Source: a bacterium
Lineage (GTDB): Bacteria > Electryoneota > RPQS01
Direction of reading: 5' to 3'
Length of the DNA: 64,000 nucleotides
NCBI GenBank assembly: GCA_016702305.1
Contig: JADJEH010000002.1
Coordinates: 62,001-126,000 of the forward strand
Shown here: positions 9,147 through 18,382 of the stretch, piece after piece
Numbering within the stretch: the first letter of the stretch is position 1
Layout: the number at the start of each line of letters is the position of its first letter
The notes under the pieces: generated by a model
The model's input: only the letters and a program-made list of their open reading frames with translations
What the model was told of the DNA's origin: nothing
The model's database searches: none
Translations under genes and position numbers: made by a program

Positions 9147-10712
9147 CTATTTCAGCAGCAGCAGGCGTGCCACGCGCGATGCGTTGGCCGTTTCGAGGCG
9201 GGCGAAATAGAGTCCGCTTGGCAGCGACGATCCGTCGAAGTGAGTGTCATGCGATCCAGCTTCGCGAGTCTCGTTTAGCAAGACCCCGGTCTCCCGACCC
9301 AACAGATCGAATACCGTGATCTTCACATGTCCGCGGCTCGTGAGGGTGAAGCGGATTTGCGTCTGCGCGTTAAAGGGGTTGGGATAGGCGGCGAGCGTCA
9401 GTTCGCGCGGAAGTTCGAAACGGTTTTCGGCTTCATCGGTCGAGTCAATCAGCCACGGCACGAACGGGACTTCGCCCGTGATGGTATCGCCTTGTCCTTC
9501 AGGATTGTAGGCGGCATGATACGGTCCGCTGTTATGTCCCCAGTAGTTTTCGCGCGCATCCGCGGCGGCACTTAAGTCCACCGCGTAACCGCAGTTCTCC
9601 CATCGGTTGTTGATTAGGGTAAGCGGCGCCATTTGCCAAGACGGATTTCCAGCGTAGATGGAGGGTAAGGAGTTCAACGAGTCGTTGCGAAAGGTATTGT
9701 CGCGGATCCGCGAGATTGACGACCAGTCCGCCATTATATCATCGGCCGTGCTGATGCCCGAACAATTTGAGAATAAGTTCCCTTCGATTAGCGGTCCTGT
9801 TTCGATAGCATTGAGAGAAATATAGGCAATAGCCCCCAATGCCGAAGGAAGGTCGGCAAGGCCATGACATGACGCAAAGGTATTGCCGATGATCTCGACA
9901 GAATCTGCGGAGTTTGAGTATATCTCCAGAGCCGCATAACCGTAGATGCAACTAGAGAAGACATTGTTCTCAAATCGTATCGCGCTGTTTTCGGCCCGCA
10001 CTGCCGAGCTGAAAGCCCGAGTCGTCACTGGACCAAAAGTGCATCCGCTCACGACGTGTGGACCACCTCCGAGGATAAGCAAGCTGATTCGGCTTGAAGA
10101 CGAGAATTGGCAGGAGCGAAGCCGCGAGCGGTGTGCGTCCACAAGCGGCAGGTCGCCGCTTCCGCCGGAGAAGATGCAAAGTTCAGCATCCACAAAGTTC
10201 CCTGGGCGTCCACTAAGGCACCGTTGAAGGTTGTTCCGAAACGTGCAACGGTGAAGTTCAATATGAGCGCCTGTGTTTGCTTCCATTTGCCTAAGACCCT
10301 CAACAACAGAATCGACGCGGCTGCCCTGCATAATGATGCTGTCGGCCCAGCTCCGGATACCCCTGCCGCTAATGTTTCGAAAATCGACCTCTTCGATCCT
10401 CACCGAGGCATTCGGCGGAAGCAGCAGTGCAGCGGTCGTGTCGGCGTCGCTAACTTCAGTTGCGTCAATTTGCGTACGAGTCGTACCGGTACTGTCGTTC
10501 ACAATACTGCCAATAATCCAGAAGCGCAATGCCGGCGCGATGAGAACTTCTTCATACACACCTGCCTGCAATAGCAACGTATCGTTTGCGGCAACTCGGT
10601 CCAAGCCCGCCTGAACGGTAGCAACATCTTCCGGGACGCGTATTATGTTCGCCGCGGTTTGGTGCGCGGCAAGTAAGACCAGTGTGAAACTTCCGAACCA
10701 GTGCCACCTCAT
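9147..10712 (-). CDS. Secreted right-handed beta-helix protein with T9SS sorting domain
   Basis: 521 aa from the ATG at 10712, which overlaps the stop of the preceding gene as ATGA and so decides the start. A signal peptide ends near 'HQTAA'. Residues about 25-430 show the parallel beta-helix pattern: 'VPEDVATVQAGLDRVAANDT' followed by many Asn/Ser-rich 'I.gN.f..c' turns (for example 'IRDNTFRNDSL', 'FENNVFSSCIYGY', 'ENYWGHNSGPYHA'). The last 80 residues are a T9SS type A domain ('LAAYPNPFNAQTQIRF', 'VFDLLGRE', 'SGLYFARLE'). Helix proteins of this kind are often polysaccharide-binding or degrading, but I see no catalytic motif. Base composition appears more A+T-rich than the flanks. Confidence 0.85.
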   Translation of the reverse strand: MRWHWFGSFTLVLLAAHQTAANIIRVPEDVATVQAGLDRVAANDTLLLQAGVYEEVLIAPALRFWIIGSIVNDSTGTTRTQIDATEVSDADTTAALLLPPNASVRIEEVDFRNISGRGIRSWADSIIMQGSRVDSVVEGLRQMEANTGAHIELHRCTFRNNLQRCLSGRPGNFVDAELCIFSGGSGDLPLVDAHRSRLRSCQFSSSSRISLLILGGGPHVVSGCTFGPVTTRAFSSAVRAENSAIRFENNVFSSCIYGYAALEIYSNSADSVEIIGNTFASCHGLADLPSALGAIAYISLNAIETGPLIEGNLFSNCSGISTADDIMADWSSISRIRDNTFRNDSLNSLPSIYAGNPSWQMAPLTLINNRWENCGYAVDLSAAADARENYWGHNSGPYHAAYNPEGQGDTITGEVPFVPWLIDSTDEAENRFELPRELTLAAYPNPFNAQTQIRFTLTSRGHVKITVFDLLGRETGVLLNETREAGSHDTHFDGSSLPSGLYFARLETANASRVARLLLLK

Positions 10713-11194
10713 GGACAACTTAGTCTGGCGTAGGAGAATGTTCCATAGGCCGTGCACTGATTACTACAACAGGCCGAAGGATCGCCGCTCAAACACGGTT
10801 CAAGTCCCACCTTAAGGATGAAGCTATCTACCGACAGGTATTGTGTGCTTGCAACAACGCAGCACACTTCCGATCCGCAAAGACCGCTTGTAGAAACGGT
10901 TTGAATCAGCGCTCCGTCTCCGGCATCGCAGAGTTTTACACAGGCAACACAATTGCTACAGTCGCCTGCGTTGCAAGTGGTCCACGCCTTGATGTAGTAG
11001 ACTCCGGCGCAGTTAATGGAGAACTCATTTGACGATGTGTACCCGGTTGTTCCACCGCAGGCCGAAGTTTGTCCTGTGACACACGAGGCGTCAGAAACGG
11101 TAACGGCGATACTACATCCCGGATTATCCGTCTGCGCGAATAACGCGGCGCAGAACAGAAGGTGCGTGGCGAGCAGCAAGACACGTTTCATCAT
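10709..11194 (-). CDS. Small cysteine-rich secreted protein, unknown family
   Basis: 161 aa from tandem ATGs at 11194/11191; GGAAG just upstream can serve as ribosome binding site. A clear signal peptide ('RVLLLATHLLFCAALFAQ') precedes a mature part with 17 Cys in about 140 residues, including two CC pairs ('EVCCVVAS', 'SACCSNQC') and close Cys spacing ('CNAGDCSNCVACVKLC'). I recognise no family. So many Cys in an exported protein suggest a disulfide-knotted extracellular protein or a metal-binding one. Its stop overlaps the start of the T9SS beta-helix gene (ATGA), so the two are probably translationally coupled and may act together. The local sequence is A+T-richer than its surroundings. 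Confidence 0.75.
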   Translation of the reverse strand: MMKRVLLLATHLLFCAALFAQTDNPGCSIAVTVSDASCVTGQTSACGGTTGYTSSNEFSINCAGVYYIKAWTTCNAGDCSNCVACVKLCDAGDGALIQTVSTSGLCGSEVCCVVASTQYLSVDSFILKVGLEPCLSGDPSACCSNQCTAYGTFSYARLSCP

Positions 11195-11354
11195 TGCAAC
11201 TTCCACAAAGGAAAAATGGATAAGTTGGGCCGCGCCTTGTGCCCGGCCCGGTTGCTGATATTATATCAAAAAGAAAAGCACTTTGTCAAGAGCGAAATCA
11301 CTTTCACGGGCCGGGTGTTGGTCGGTGCAGTGCATTGCGCGTCATTGAACTGCA

Positions 11355-11378
11355 ACGGGCGGCATCACTGCCGCCCGT
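11355..11378 (-). terminator. GC-rich hairpin downstream of the DLH-fusion gene
   Basis: A perfect 10-bp stem (ACGGGCGGCA / TGCCGCCCGT) with loop TCAC lies in the 211-nt gap after the stop of the minus-strand gene ending at 11406. There is no clear T run, so it is a weak or factor-assisted terminator candidate. The rest of the gap (11195-11340) holds the leader of the cysteine-rich gene; I see no further gene. Confidence 0.5.
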
Positions 11379-11405
11379 ACGCGATCTGTCAGTCCAACTA
11401 GCAGT

Positions 11406-12503
11406 TCAAATTTTCAACCTGCGGTCGAGGAAGCTAAGGGTGGCGCGGAACGCTTCGGCGGTGGCCATGCCGCTATATGCAGCGCCGTTCGCAGGCTCGG
11501 CGAAACCGATGTCGCCGCGGATCAAGAGTGACTCGGCGCGGACGCCTTGTTGAATGAGTCGCTTGGCCATCATCTCCGCTTGCGGTGTGGGTACGTCGGC
11601 AGCGGGTGCGGCATGGAGGAGCAAGAGGGGCGCGGCAATGCGCATCAGCAGCGAATCGTTGGGCACGGACTGCGGATACCAGGCGACGGCCACCCGGAGG
11701 CCGGGGTCTGCCGCGACGGCTTCAACCGCCATTTCTCCGCCGAAGCCGATTCCGACCACCGCGATCTTATTGGCATTCACGGAGGAGTCGGCGATCAGAA
11801 ACCGCCATCCGGCACCGACGGCGGCCAGTGCATCTTGCGGGTTCACGAGATTGGCGAAGTCGCGAGCCTGGGCGACGTCCGAAGTGCGGTCGCCGCGAAA
11901 CATGTCCACGGCCAGCACGCGATAGCCGCGCAAGGCCAGCGAATCGGCCATGTCGCGCACGGTTTTGGTCAGGCCGAAGCGATCGTGCAGCAGTAAGACG
12001 GCAGGATACGGATTCTGATTGGCCGGGCCGGTGAAGTACGAGTTCGCGCGGTTGTTGAGGAACTGCTTCAGATAGTGCAGGCGAACCTCCCAAAGCCTGC
12101 CGGCAGCTTCAGTGGCGGTGAAAGCACGCACGCCCGTCACGGGAATGGTATTGATCAGGTGAATTTCGGTACCACTGCCTTTGGGCGTGAACTCGAAGCG
12201 GACCGACTCGACGCCGTGGTTACCGAAGCGGGAGTATTCGAGGACTTTGCCGGGTTCCATGACTCGCATGATGCCCTCCTCGATGTGGTCCACGTCGTAC
12301 GCAACGCGCCACGTGAGCTCGGGGGCGCCGCCAAAACTGGCGGACTGAGCTTCATTCCACTGTAAAAAGAGCCAGTCCTCGCAGAGCGCGCGCCAGCACT
12401 GGAGGGGTGCCGCGGTGGTCTCGATGGTGCGGATGATCTGCTCGTCGGCACGGGCCGATGCGATGCTGAGCAACACGGCGGCAATCAGGAAACGAATCGT
12501 CAT
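11406..12503 (-). CDS. Exported SRPBCC + dienelactone hydrolase-like fusion, catalytic residues lost
   Basis: 365 aa. A signal peptide (about 1-19, 'AVLLSIASARA') is followed by an SRPBCC/AHSA1-type domain (about 20-150, beginning 'IIRTIETTAAPLQCWRALCE', with 'GTEIHLINTIPVTG') and a dienelactone-hydrolase alpha/beta domain (about 160-365: 'PYPAVLLLHDRFGL', 'MADSLALRGYRVLAVDMFRG'). Active DLH enzymes have a Cys or Ser nucleophile in G-x-C/S-x-G-G and a His in GHGF. Here these read 'GIGFGG' (Gly at the nucleophile) and 'GDIGF' (Ile at the histidine). It is therefore probably a non-catalytic binding protein, or uses other residues. The fold assignment rests on motifs; the loss of the triad is read directly from the codons. 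Confidence 0.8.
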   Translation of the reverse strand: MTIRFLIAAVLLSIASARADEQIIRTIETTAAPLQCWRALCEDWLFLQWNEAQSASFGGAPELTWRVAYDVDHIEEGIMRVMEPGKVLEYSRFGNHGVESVRFEFTPKGSGTEIHLINTIPVTGVRAFTATEAAGRLWEVRLHYLKQFLNNRANSYFTGPANQNPYPAVLLLHDRFGLTKTVRDMADSLALRGYRVLAVDMFRGDRTSDVAQARDFANLVNPQDALAAVGAGWRFLIADSSVNANKIAVVGIGFGGEMAVEAVAADPGLRVAVAWYPQSVPNDSLLMRIAAPLLLLHAAPAADVPTPQAEMMAKRLIQQGVRAESLLIRGDIGFAEPANGAAYSGMATAEAFRATLSFLDRRLKI

Positions 12504-12635
12504 AGTGAAACCTCAGTTTGAACCGTTCAATATAGTCAGAATTGGGGGAATTCTCCAGCGGTTAGGATGGTCAGTTTGTGGCAGAATGATGCACGGGGAT
12601 GCGGGTTTGTAAAATCTCAAATGACAGTTAGTTAC

Positions 12636-12664
12636 TTGCAACTGGGGCAGGGAATTCGTAAGTT
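12636..12664 (+). promoter_or_regulatory. Candidate sigma70-type promoter for the T9SS repeat protein gene
   Basis: TTGCAA, 17 nt, TAAGTT, located 84 nt before the ATG at 12748, in the 244-nt gap between divergent genes. The -35 has five of six consensus bases and the -10 is moderate. The gene also has a good GAGGAG ribosome binding site. The same TTGCAA box with a 17-nt spacer occurs before spmA and before the gene at 49220. Confidence 0.45.
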
Positions 12665-12747
12665 TACGGACTGTAAGCGGATGCATACATTGTTGGTAAG
12701 TTATTGTTTTCTTGGTCCCTTTGATTCAGAACGAGGAGTTTTGACAG

Positions 12748-15700
12748 ATGAAACGACCCAGCACCGCCTCTTGGGAGAGGTACATCGCACTGCTGCTTGG
12801 CACGGTCGGATTGCTGTGGAGTACGGCGAGCTTCGCGGTAGACCCGCGCAACTGGGGTCCGCCGGGACAGCCCATCCGCCAGGGCCATCACATCGAGTGG
12901 CAGCGAGCGGCAATCCGCTCGGACAACGGCTATACGCTTGTTGTGTGGTCGGACACGCGCACGGGCGATCGTGATGTTTACGCGCAATTGATCGAGCCGG
13001 ACGGTGATTTTGCACCGGGCTGGCCGGTTCAGGTAGTACACTATCCGTACCGTCAAGAGGATCCGGAGCCGATTCCCGTGGACGGTGGTTTCATCGTGAC
13101 GTGGATTGACTTCCGCTTCGACAGTACGGGTGACGTGTTTGCACAGAAGCTGGACTATGCCGGCAATTTGCTTTGGAATCCGGTTGGCGCGATCGTGGAT
13201 ACGTTCGTGAGTACGGATCAGAATTCGATGGTGAACGAAACGACGCTGCGCGGAGCGCACGACGGTTCGGGCGGTGCGGTCATCGCCTGGGAGTCGAACT
13301 TGCGCGGCGACGTCGCGGATATCTACGCAATGCGGATCAACTCAAACGGGCAGCGCGCCTGGAACGAGGTCTTGGGCGTGACGGAGAGCGTCGGTGTCCA
13401 GACCGGCATCACGGCGGACACGGATGGCCAGGGCGGGCTAATCGTCGGTTGGAATGACAACCGCGACGGCGGCAATGTCTACGCGGCGAAAATCACGAAC
13501 GCGGGGACGCTGCCGTGGGGTGGCGTGGGCGGCCGCGTGGTGTGTGATTTTACGGCCCGGCAGTTGGGCTTGAAACTTTGTCCGGATTTTACCACGGGCG
13601 GCGCGTTTTTCGCGTGGCAGGATGAGCGCAACGGCTCCTCGAATGATCTATATATCCAGCGCTTCAACGGCGCGGGCGCGGCGCAATGGGCCGAAGATGG
13701 TATTCCGCTGTGCACAGCGGCGGACGATCAGCGCGGTGTGCGCGTGACGCCGAGTTTTAACGGCGGCGTACAGGACGGTTGGCTGACATGTTGGCAGGAT
13801 GTGCGAGTCAACGGTTCAGTGGAAGAAGTCTTTGCGCAAAAGCTGAATCTTTCCGGCGTGCCGCAGTGGACAGAGAATGGCGTGCGGATCTGCGGTGACG
13901 CGGCGGGCGGCGGTCTGGGCGCCACGCGCGACAACAGCCGTTTGACGTCGGATTTGCAGGGTGGCGGCTTGTACGTCTGGGACGACACGCGGCTTGATCC
14001 GGGTAACATATTGCAGTACGATACGTACATGGCGCACCTGAACGCAAGTGGATCGCATGTTTGCAATGAATGCGGCGTGGCGATCCGTACGGCTGAGAAT
14101 CAGCAGCAGGAAGCTCTCTTGCGCATGAGCGGCGACGGCTCGGACGTGTTCGTGATTTACGCGGACTTCTATCGCGGATCGCGTACGTTAAGCGTGGCGC
14201 AGGCGAGCATCGCCAACTGTGCGATTGAGCGGACGCAAGAGGCGATTTTCGGTTTGGATGGCGACGCGACGAATCCGACGAACATCCACATGTTTTGGGG
14301 CAATGTAGCGTTCGTGTGGGAAGACAATCGCGGCGTGAACTTCGGCAAGCAGGTGTACTACCAGGTGCTGGACACGACGTACGCCCCGACGTTTGCGCAT
14401 ATTCCCGCTAATGGCGCGCCGATCGCTCCCGTGAGCGCGGGCGGTTCGCGGTTTGATCAGAGCCGTCCTTACGTCTGCACGGACGGCAACAACGGCTTCT
14501 ACTGCTCGTTTGAGAACTTGACGGAAGGCGTGAAGCAGATCCGCATTCAGCAGGTGGGCTGGAACGGCCAGCTCCAATGCGACCTCGCGGGCACGGTGGT
14601 GTCGGCGGCGGCCGTGGATCAGCAGGATGCACAGGTTGCGCCGGATGGTCAAGGCGGCGTGTACGTGGTGTGGTCGGGTTTTGATCCGAGCTTCCAGTTG
14701 GACGTTTATGCGATGCGGATGGGCCCGAACTGCGAGGCGCTGTGGACGGAGCCGGTGCTGCTTTCGAGTAGTACGGAATTCGACGACGCTCTGCAGGGGA
14801 TCGTGGCGGACGGAAACGGCTGCGTGGTAGCGGTTTGGCAGACGGGTGATTTCGGCAACTACAATCTGCGCGGCGCGAAGGTGTGCGGCGACGGATCGGT
14901 GGCGTGGTCGGGCGACGTGTCGGCCTCACCGCGTGAGCAGACGGAAGCCTCGATTGTGGCCGACGGTCAGGGCGGCGTGTACGTCGCGTGGTCCGATTCG
15001 CGCAACCAGTTGGATGAGAAAGACGTTTACGGTCAGCATTTCAACGCGGCGGGTGAGCCGCAGTGGACGAACAACGGTTCGTTAATTGTGAACCACGATC
15101 AGGATCAGAAGATACCGCGCATGGCGGTGGACAGTCAGGGGAACGTGTTCGTGATGTGGCAGGATTTCCGCAATGGCAACAATTTGGACCTCTACGGTCA
15201 GAAGCTCTCGTCTGCCGGAACTCGTCTTTGGACGCCGTTGTCCGGCAAGCCGTTCTGCACTCGCCCGGGTGACCAGGCCGACCAGCAGTTGCTGGTGGAG
15301 TGGAGCGACGGTTTGTATATGGCGTGGGAAGACGGGCGCGCCAATCCGTTCATGGACCTGTACGGCGTGCATATCAGCCCGCAGACTCAGGTCAGCGATG
15401 CGCATTGGGGCACGCTGTCGGAGACTGAGGGCACGGGCGGCGTGATCAACAACGAGTATCAGAATCAGACACAGCCAGCGTTGGCGCATGACTATCATGG
15501 CGGCACGGTGGCCGTGTGGGTGGATTGGCGTTCGTCGGGCAAGGAACCGCTGCAGAACATCTGGGGTAACTGGATCAACGATTACACGGTGAGCGTGCGC
15601 GAACTTCCGGCGCCGCTGCCGCGTGAATACATGCTGACGCAGAACTATCCCAACCCGTTCAATCCGACGACGGAGTTCCAGTTCACGGTTCCGGCGACGG

Positions 15701-15885
15701 AGGCGGTGAAGATTCGCGTATTCAACACGCTGGGTCAGGAAGTTCAGACGCTGATTGATGAAGTCATGCACGCGGGCACGTACGAGGTGCGGTTTGACGC
15801 TTCGGCGTTGTCCTCGGGCGTATACTTCTATCGGATGGAGACGCCGAGTTTCCAGACGGTAAAGACGATGCAATTGGTGAAGTGA
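12748..15885 (+). CDS. Large secreted repeat protein with T9SS sorting domain
   Basis: 1045 aa. After a signal peptide (about 12-34, ending 'TASFA') come a dozen or more propeller-like repeats of about 50 residues with core 'W.D.R.G..D.YaQ......G...W...G' (for example 'VVWSDTRTGDRDVYAQLI', 'FFAWQDERNGSSNDLYIQRF', 'VMWQDFRNGNNLDLYGQKL'). The C-terminal 80 residues are a type A T9SS sorting domain ('NYPNPFNPTTEFQFTV', 'VFNTLGQEVQTL', 'SGVYFYRME'). No enzymatic motif is visible, so it is likely a surface or released structural or binding protein. It is monocistronic by its surroundings: its own promoter region upstream and a strong terminator at 15897-15931. Confidence 0.88.
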   Translation: MKRPSTASWERYIALLLGTVGLLWSTASFAVDPRNWGPPGQPIRQGHHIEWQRAAIRSDNGYTLVVWSDTRTGDRDVYAQLIEPDGDFAPGWPVQVVHYPYRQEDPEPIPVDGGFIVTWIDFRFDSTGDVFAQKLDYAGNLLWNPVGAIVDTFVSTDQNSMVNETTLRGAHDGSGGAVIAWESNLRGDVADIYAMRINSNGQRAWNEVLGVTESVGVQTGITADTDGQGGLIVGWNDNRDGGNVYAAKITNAGTLPWGGVGGRVVCDFTARQLGLKLCPDFTTGGAFFAWQDERNGSSNDLYIQRFNGAGAAQWAEDGIPLCTAADDQRGVRVTPSFNGGVQDGWLTCWQDVRVNGSVEEVFAQKLNLSGVPQWTENGVRICGDAAGGGLGATRDNSRLTSDLQGGGLYVWDDTRLDPGNILQYDTYMAHLNASGSHVCNECGVAIRTAENQQQEALLRMSGDGSDVFVIYADFYRGSRTLSVAQASIANCAIERTQEAIFGLDGDATNPTNIHMFWGNVAFVWEDNRGVNFGKQVYYQVLDTTYAPTFAHIPANGAPIAPVSAGGSRFDQSRPYVCTDGNNGFYCSFENLTEGVKQIRIQQVGWNGQLQCDLAGTVVSAAAVDQQDAQVAPDGQGGVYVVWSGFDPSFQLDVYAMRMGPNCEALWTEPVLLSSSTEFDDALQGIVADGNGCVVAVWQTGDFGNYNLRGAKVCGDGSVAWSGDVSASPREQTEASIVADGQGGVYVAWSDSRNQLDEKDVYGQHFNAAGEPQWTNNGSLIVNHDQDQKIPRMAVDSQGNVFVMWQDFRNGNNLDLYGQKLSSAGTRLWTPLSGKPFCTRPGDQADQQLLVEWSDGLYMAWEDGRANPFMDLYGVHISPQTQVSDAHWGTLSETEGTGGVINNEYQNQTQPALAHDYHGGTVAVWVDWRSSGKEPLQNIWGNWINDYTVSVRELPAPLPREYMLTQNYPNPFNPTTEFQFTVPATEAVKIRVFNTLGQEVQTLIDEVMHAGTYEVRFDASALSSGVYFYRMETPSFQTVKTMQLVK

Positions 15886-15896
15886 TTTGACAACGA

Positions 15897-15931
15897 TTCC
15901 CCCGCCGGGCACGCCCGGCGGGGGAACTTTT
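15897..15931 (+). terminator. Strong intrinsic terminator
   Basis: A 14-bp perfect G+C-rich stem (15897-15910 with 15913-15926) followed by CTTTT, 12 nt after the stop of the repeat protein gene. It separates that gene from the carboxypeptidase gene starting at 15960. Confidence 0.85.
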
Positions 15932-15959
15932 GAGTTTGAGAAAAGTGAGGTTCCGCAAC

Positions 15960-18329
15960 ATGCGCAGCATCCTGAGTAGCATTTTGGTTTTGGTGTTCGC
16001 CGGCAGTTTGTGGGCGCAGGGTTTGGATACCTGCTATCACACGTTGGACGAGGTGCACGCTTTCATCTTCGACTTGGAGAATGATTTTCCGCAGTTCGTG
16101 CAAGTGGACTCGATCGGTCATTCGCGCGGGGAGATGTTGAATCATCAGTTTCCGGTTTATGCGGTAAAGATATCGGACAACGTGGCGACGTTTGAAGACG
16201 AGCCGGTAATGCTGATCGTAGCGCATATTCACGCCGAAGAGGTTGCGGGGCTGGAGGCGACGATAAAGCTGATGCAGAAAATGGTCACGAACCAGGAACC
16301 TTATCGAACTATTCGCAATCAATCACAGCTCTATGTGATTCCGACAATGAATCCGGACGGGCTGGAGGTGATCTCGCTCGGTTTGGACAACTACTGGCGC
16401 AAGAACGGGTATATACCACCGGAACTGCATCTGGACTCATGTGTGGTTGTGCAGGGCATGGGTGAGGATTCTTGTGGTGTCGACCTTAACCGCAATTTCG
16501 ATATCAATTGGATCTACGGCGACACGTTGTTTGTGCGCGAGAATGTGGAACCGTTTGACTATTTCCGCGGGCCTGCTCCGTTTTCCGAACCCGAGTCGCG
16601 CGCCGTTCGAGATTTTGCGATGCAGATCAAACCGACGACATCCATCGTTTGGCACTCGTCCCGTTCGGGCAACGTTTCGGAACGCTGTATCGTGGCGTGG
16701 CAATGGGGTGTGGACGGCAATGCGAAGTTCGCGCCGGACTGCACCGCGATCGGCATCGTCAATCGCACGTATGTTTCTAAGACGATAAAGTACCCGGGAA
16801 ATCAGCCATATCTTGAGGTTATCGGCGGGACTCGCAATGGGGCGCTTCACGATTGGTTCTACCGCAACCTCGGAACGATTCAGATTCTGACGGAGACGAG
16901 TCCGCGCATTGACATTCAGCCGACGTGCGATACGCTGGCGGAACCGCCTCATCTTCCGGGATTGGCGCAGACGCTGCTGCCTCCGATGGAGTGGCTGGCG
17001 CGGCGCATGATCAACTATCCGCACACGCAGAATGACATGCTGGAGCAGGGCGCGCCGGTGCGCATCTACACGAAGAACGCCGCGACGCAGGCGGCGATAT
17101 CGGCGGAGTATCGGCTGCTGGACACTTGGACGGCCATTCTGAATCCGTGGTACACGAACGACGCGTGGGGTGCCGCGACGGTTCTGCCGCCGCCGGGACA
17201 GGCGACGATTTTGGCTCGCAAAGAAGGTTTCGTCAACGATACGACCGTTGTGACGGTCAGTCCGGGCGGCGAGACGGTCTTCACGGACTTGCTCTTGCAG
17301 CCGTTGCCGTGGTATGATTTGCAGATCAGCGCGGTGAACGAGAGTGGTCAGGTGACGCCGGCCACGGTGCTGGTGGACAACGGCTTTCCGTCGGTGTACG
17401 ATGTGAACGGGACACTGCAATTGTCGAAGCCGCTGGGCGTGACACATGTGCAGGTGCAGCCGCAGTCGGCCAATCAGATTGCGCGCTGGTTTCAGTTCTA
17501 TCACGACCACGACACGTCGTACACGTTCCACCTGCCTGCGGGAACCGTGCGGTTCAGCGAAGATTTCAGTCAGGGTACCGGCAATTGGACGGGTGCGGGC
17601 TATAACACCGGTTGGCGGCTGGCGCAGGATACGTCCTCGACGAACTACGGCAACTGCGTACACACGAACGGCGCGAGCTATCGCGAGAACTATCCCAACA
17701 ATCTGAACGCGACGTTTGCGTACAACAATACGATTAACCTGACCAACGGTAACGCGTTTCACTTGCAGTTTGACATGCGCGGCCGACTCGACATGCCGGG
17801 GGACAGTTTCCTGGTGGAAGCATCATTCAACGGCAACGATTGGCAGACGGTCCGCGGGTTCAGCTATTTAGAGCAGCCGTGGCACCGCGTCTGGTGTGAT
17901 TTGAGTCCGTGGTCGGGGTACAATGTGCATCTTCGCTTCCGCTTGAAGTCGGACGCGGTACTGGGCGATTTAGGAATTCACTTTGACAACATTGCGGTGT
18001 TGGGCGGCATTGATCTGGATGCGCCGCACCAGCCGCTGCCCTATCCGTGGGAGTACGACTTGGGTTTAGCTTACCCCAATCCGTTCAATCCGACGACGAC
18101 GATCACGTACGAGACGCCGAGCGCGGGGGCGGTGCAGTTTACGATCCACAATGTCCTGGGGCAGATGGTTTGGTCGTCGGTGGAGTATCCGCAGGCGCCG
18201 GGCCACTACGAATTGCGCTGGAACGGGACGACGAATAGCGGGGCGCCGCTGAGTTCCGGGCAGTACTTTGTGCAGATGCGGGTGGGTGATCGTCAGGTCG
18301 GCTCGCAGAAGTTGATGTTTTTGAAGTAA
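15960..18329 (+). CDS. Secreted M14 zinc carboxypeptidase with T9SS sorting domain
   Basis: 789 aa from the ATG at 15960, preferred over an upstream TTG at 15930 because the signal peptide starts there ('MRSILSSILVLVFAGSLWAQ') and GAGG lies upstream. The M14 domain has the zinc motif HxxE at His91/Glu94 ('HIHAEEVAG'), 'PTMNPDGLE', 'GVDLNRNFD' (substrate-binding Asn-Arg), the third zinc His in 'VWHSSRSG' and the catalytic Glu in 'LTETSPR', so all key residues are present. A Gly/Pro-rich beta region and a jelly-roll-like domain follow, then a T9SS type A domain ('LAYPNPFNPTTTITYE', 'NVLGQMVWSS'). It should trim C-terminal residues from peptides outside the cell. Confidence 0.93.
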   Translation: MRSILSSILVLVFAGSLWAQGLDTCYHTLDEVHAFIFDLENDFPQFVQVDSIGHSRGEMLNHQFPVYAVKISDNVATFEDEPVMLIVAHIHAEEVAGLEATIKLMQKMVTNQEPYRTIRNQSQLYVIPTMNPDGLEVISLGLDNYWRKNGYIPPELHLDSCVVVQGMGEDSCGVDLNRNFDINWIYGDTLFVRENVEPFDYFRGPAPFSEPESRAVRDFAMQIKPTTSIVWHSSRSGNVSERCIVAWQWGVDGNAKFAPDCTAIGIVNRTYVSKTIKYPGNQPYLEVIGGTRNGALHDWFYRNLGTIQILTETSPRIDIQPTCDTLAEPPHLPGLAQTLLPPMEWLARRMINYPHTQNDMLEQGAPVRIYTKNAATQAAISAEYRLLDTWTAILNPWYTNDAWGAATVLPPPGQATILARKEGFVNDTTVVTVSPGGETVFTDLLLQPLPWYDLQISAVNESGQVTPATVLVDNGFPSVYDVNGTLQLSKPLGVTHVQVQPQSANQIARWFQFYHDHDTSYTFHLPAGTVRFSEDFSQGTGNWTGAGYNTGWRLAQDTSSTNYGNCVHTNGASYRENYPNNLNATFAYNNTINLTNGNAFHLQFDMRGRLDMPGDSFLVEASFNGNDWQTVRGFSYLEQPWHRVWCDLSPWSGYNVHLRFRLKSDAVLGDLGIHFDNIAVLGGIDLDAPHQPLPYPWEYDLGLAYPNPFNPTTTITYETPSAGAVQFTIHNVLGQMVWSSVEYPQAPGHYELRWNGTTNSGAPLSSGQYFVQMRVGDRQVGSQKLMFLK

Positions 18330-18334
18330 TTGTC

Positions 18335-18355
18335 ATTGGGGCTTCGAGCCCCAAT
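18335..18355 (+). terminator. Hairpin after the carboxypeptidase gene
   Basis: A 9-bp perfect stem (ATTGGGGCT / AGCCCCAAT) with loop TCG sits in the 53-nt gap before argF. Only a short, interrupted T stretch follows, so termination may be partial. Confidence 0.6.
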
Positions 18356-18382
18356 TGCTCATTTCACCTTTTAGAAATTACC

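Noticed and set aside
16437..17762. 441-codon minus-strand ORF
   Set aside because: Shadow of the M14 carboxypeptidase, Arg/Val-rich without motifs.
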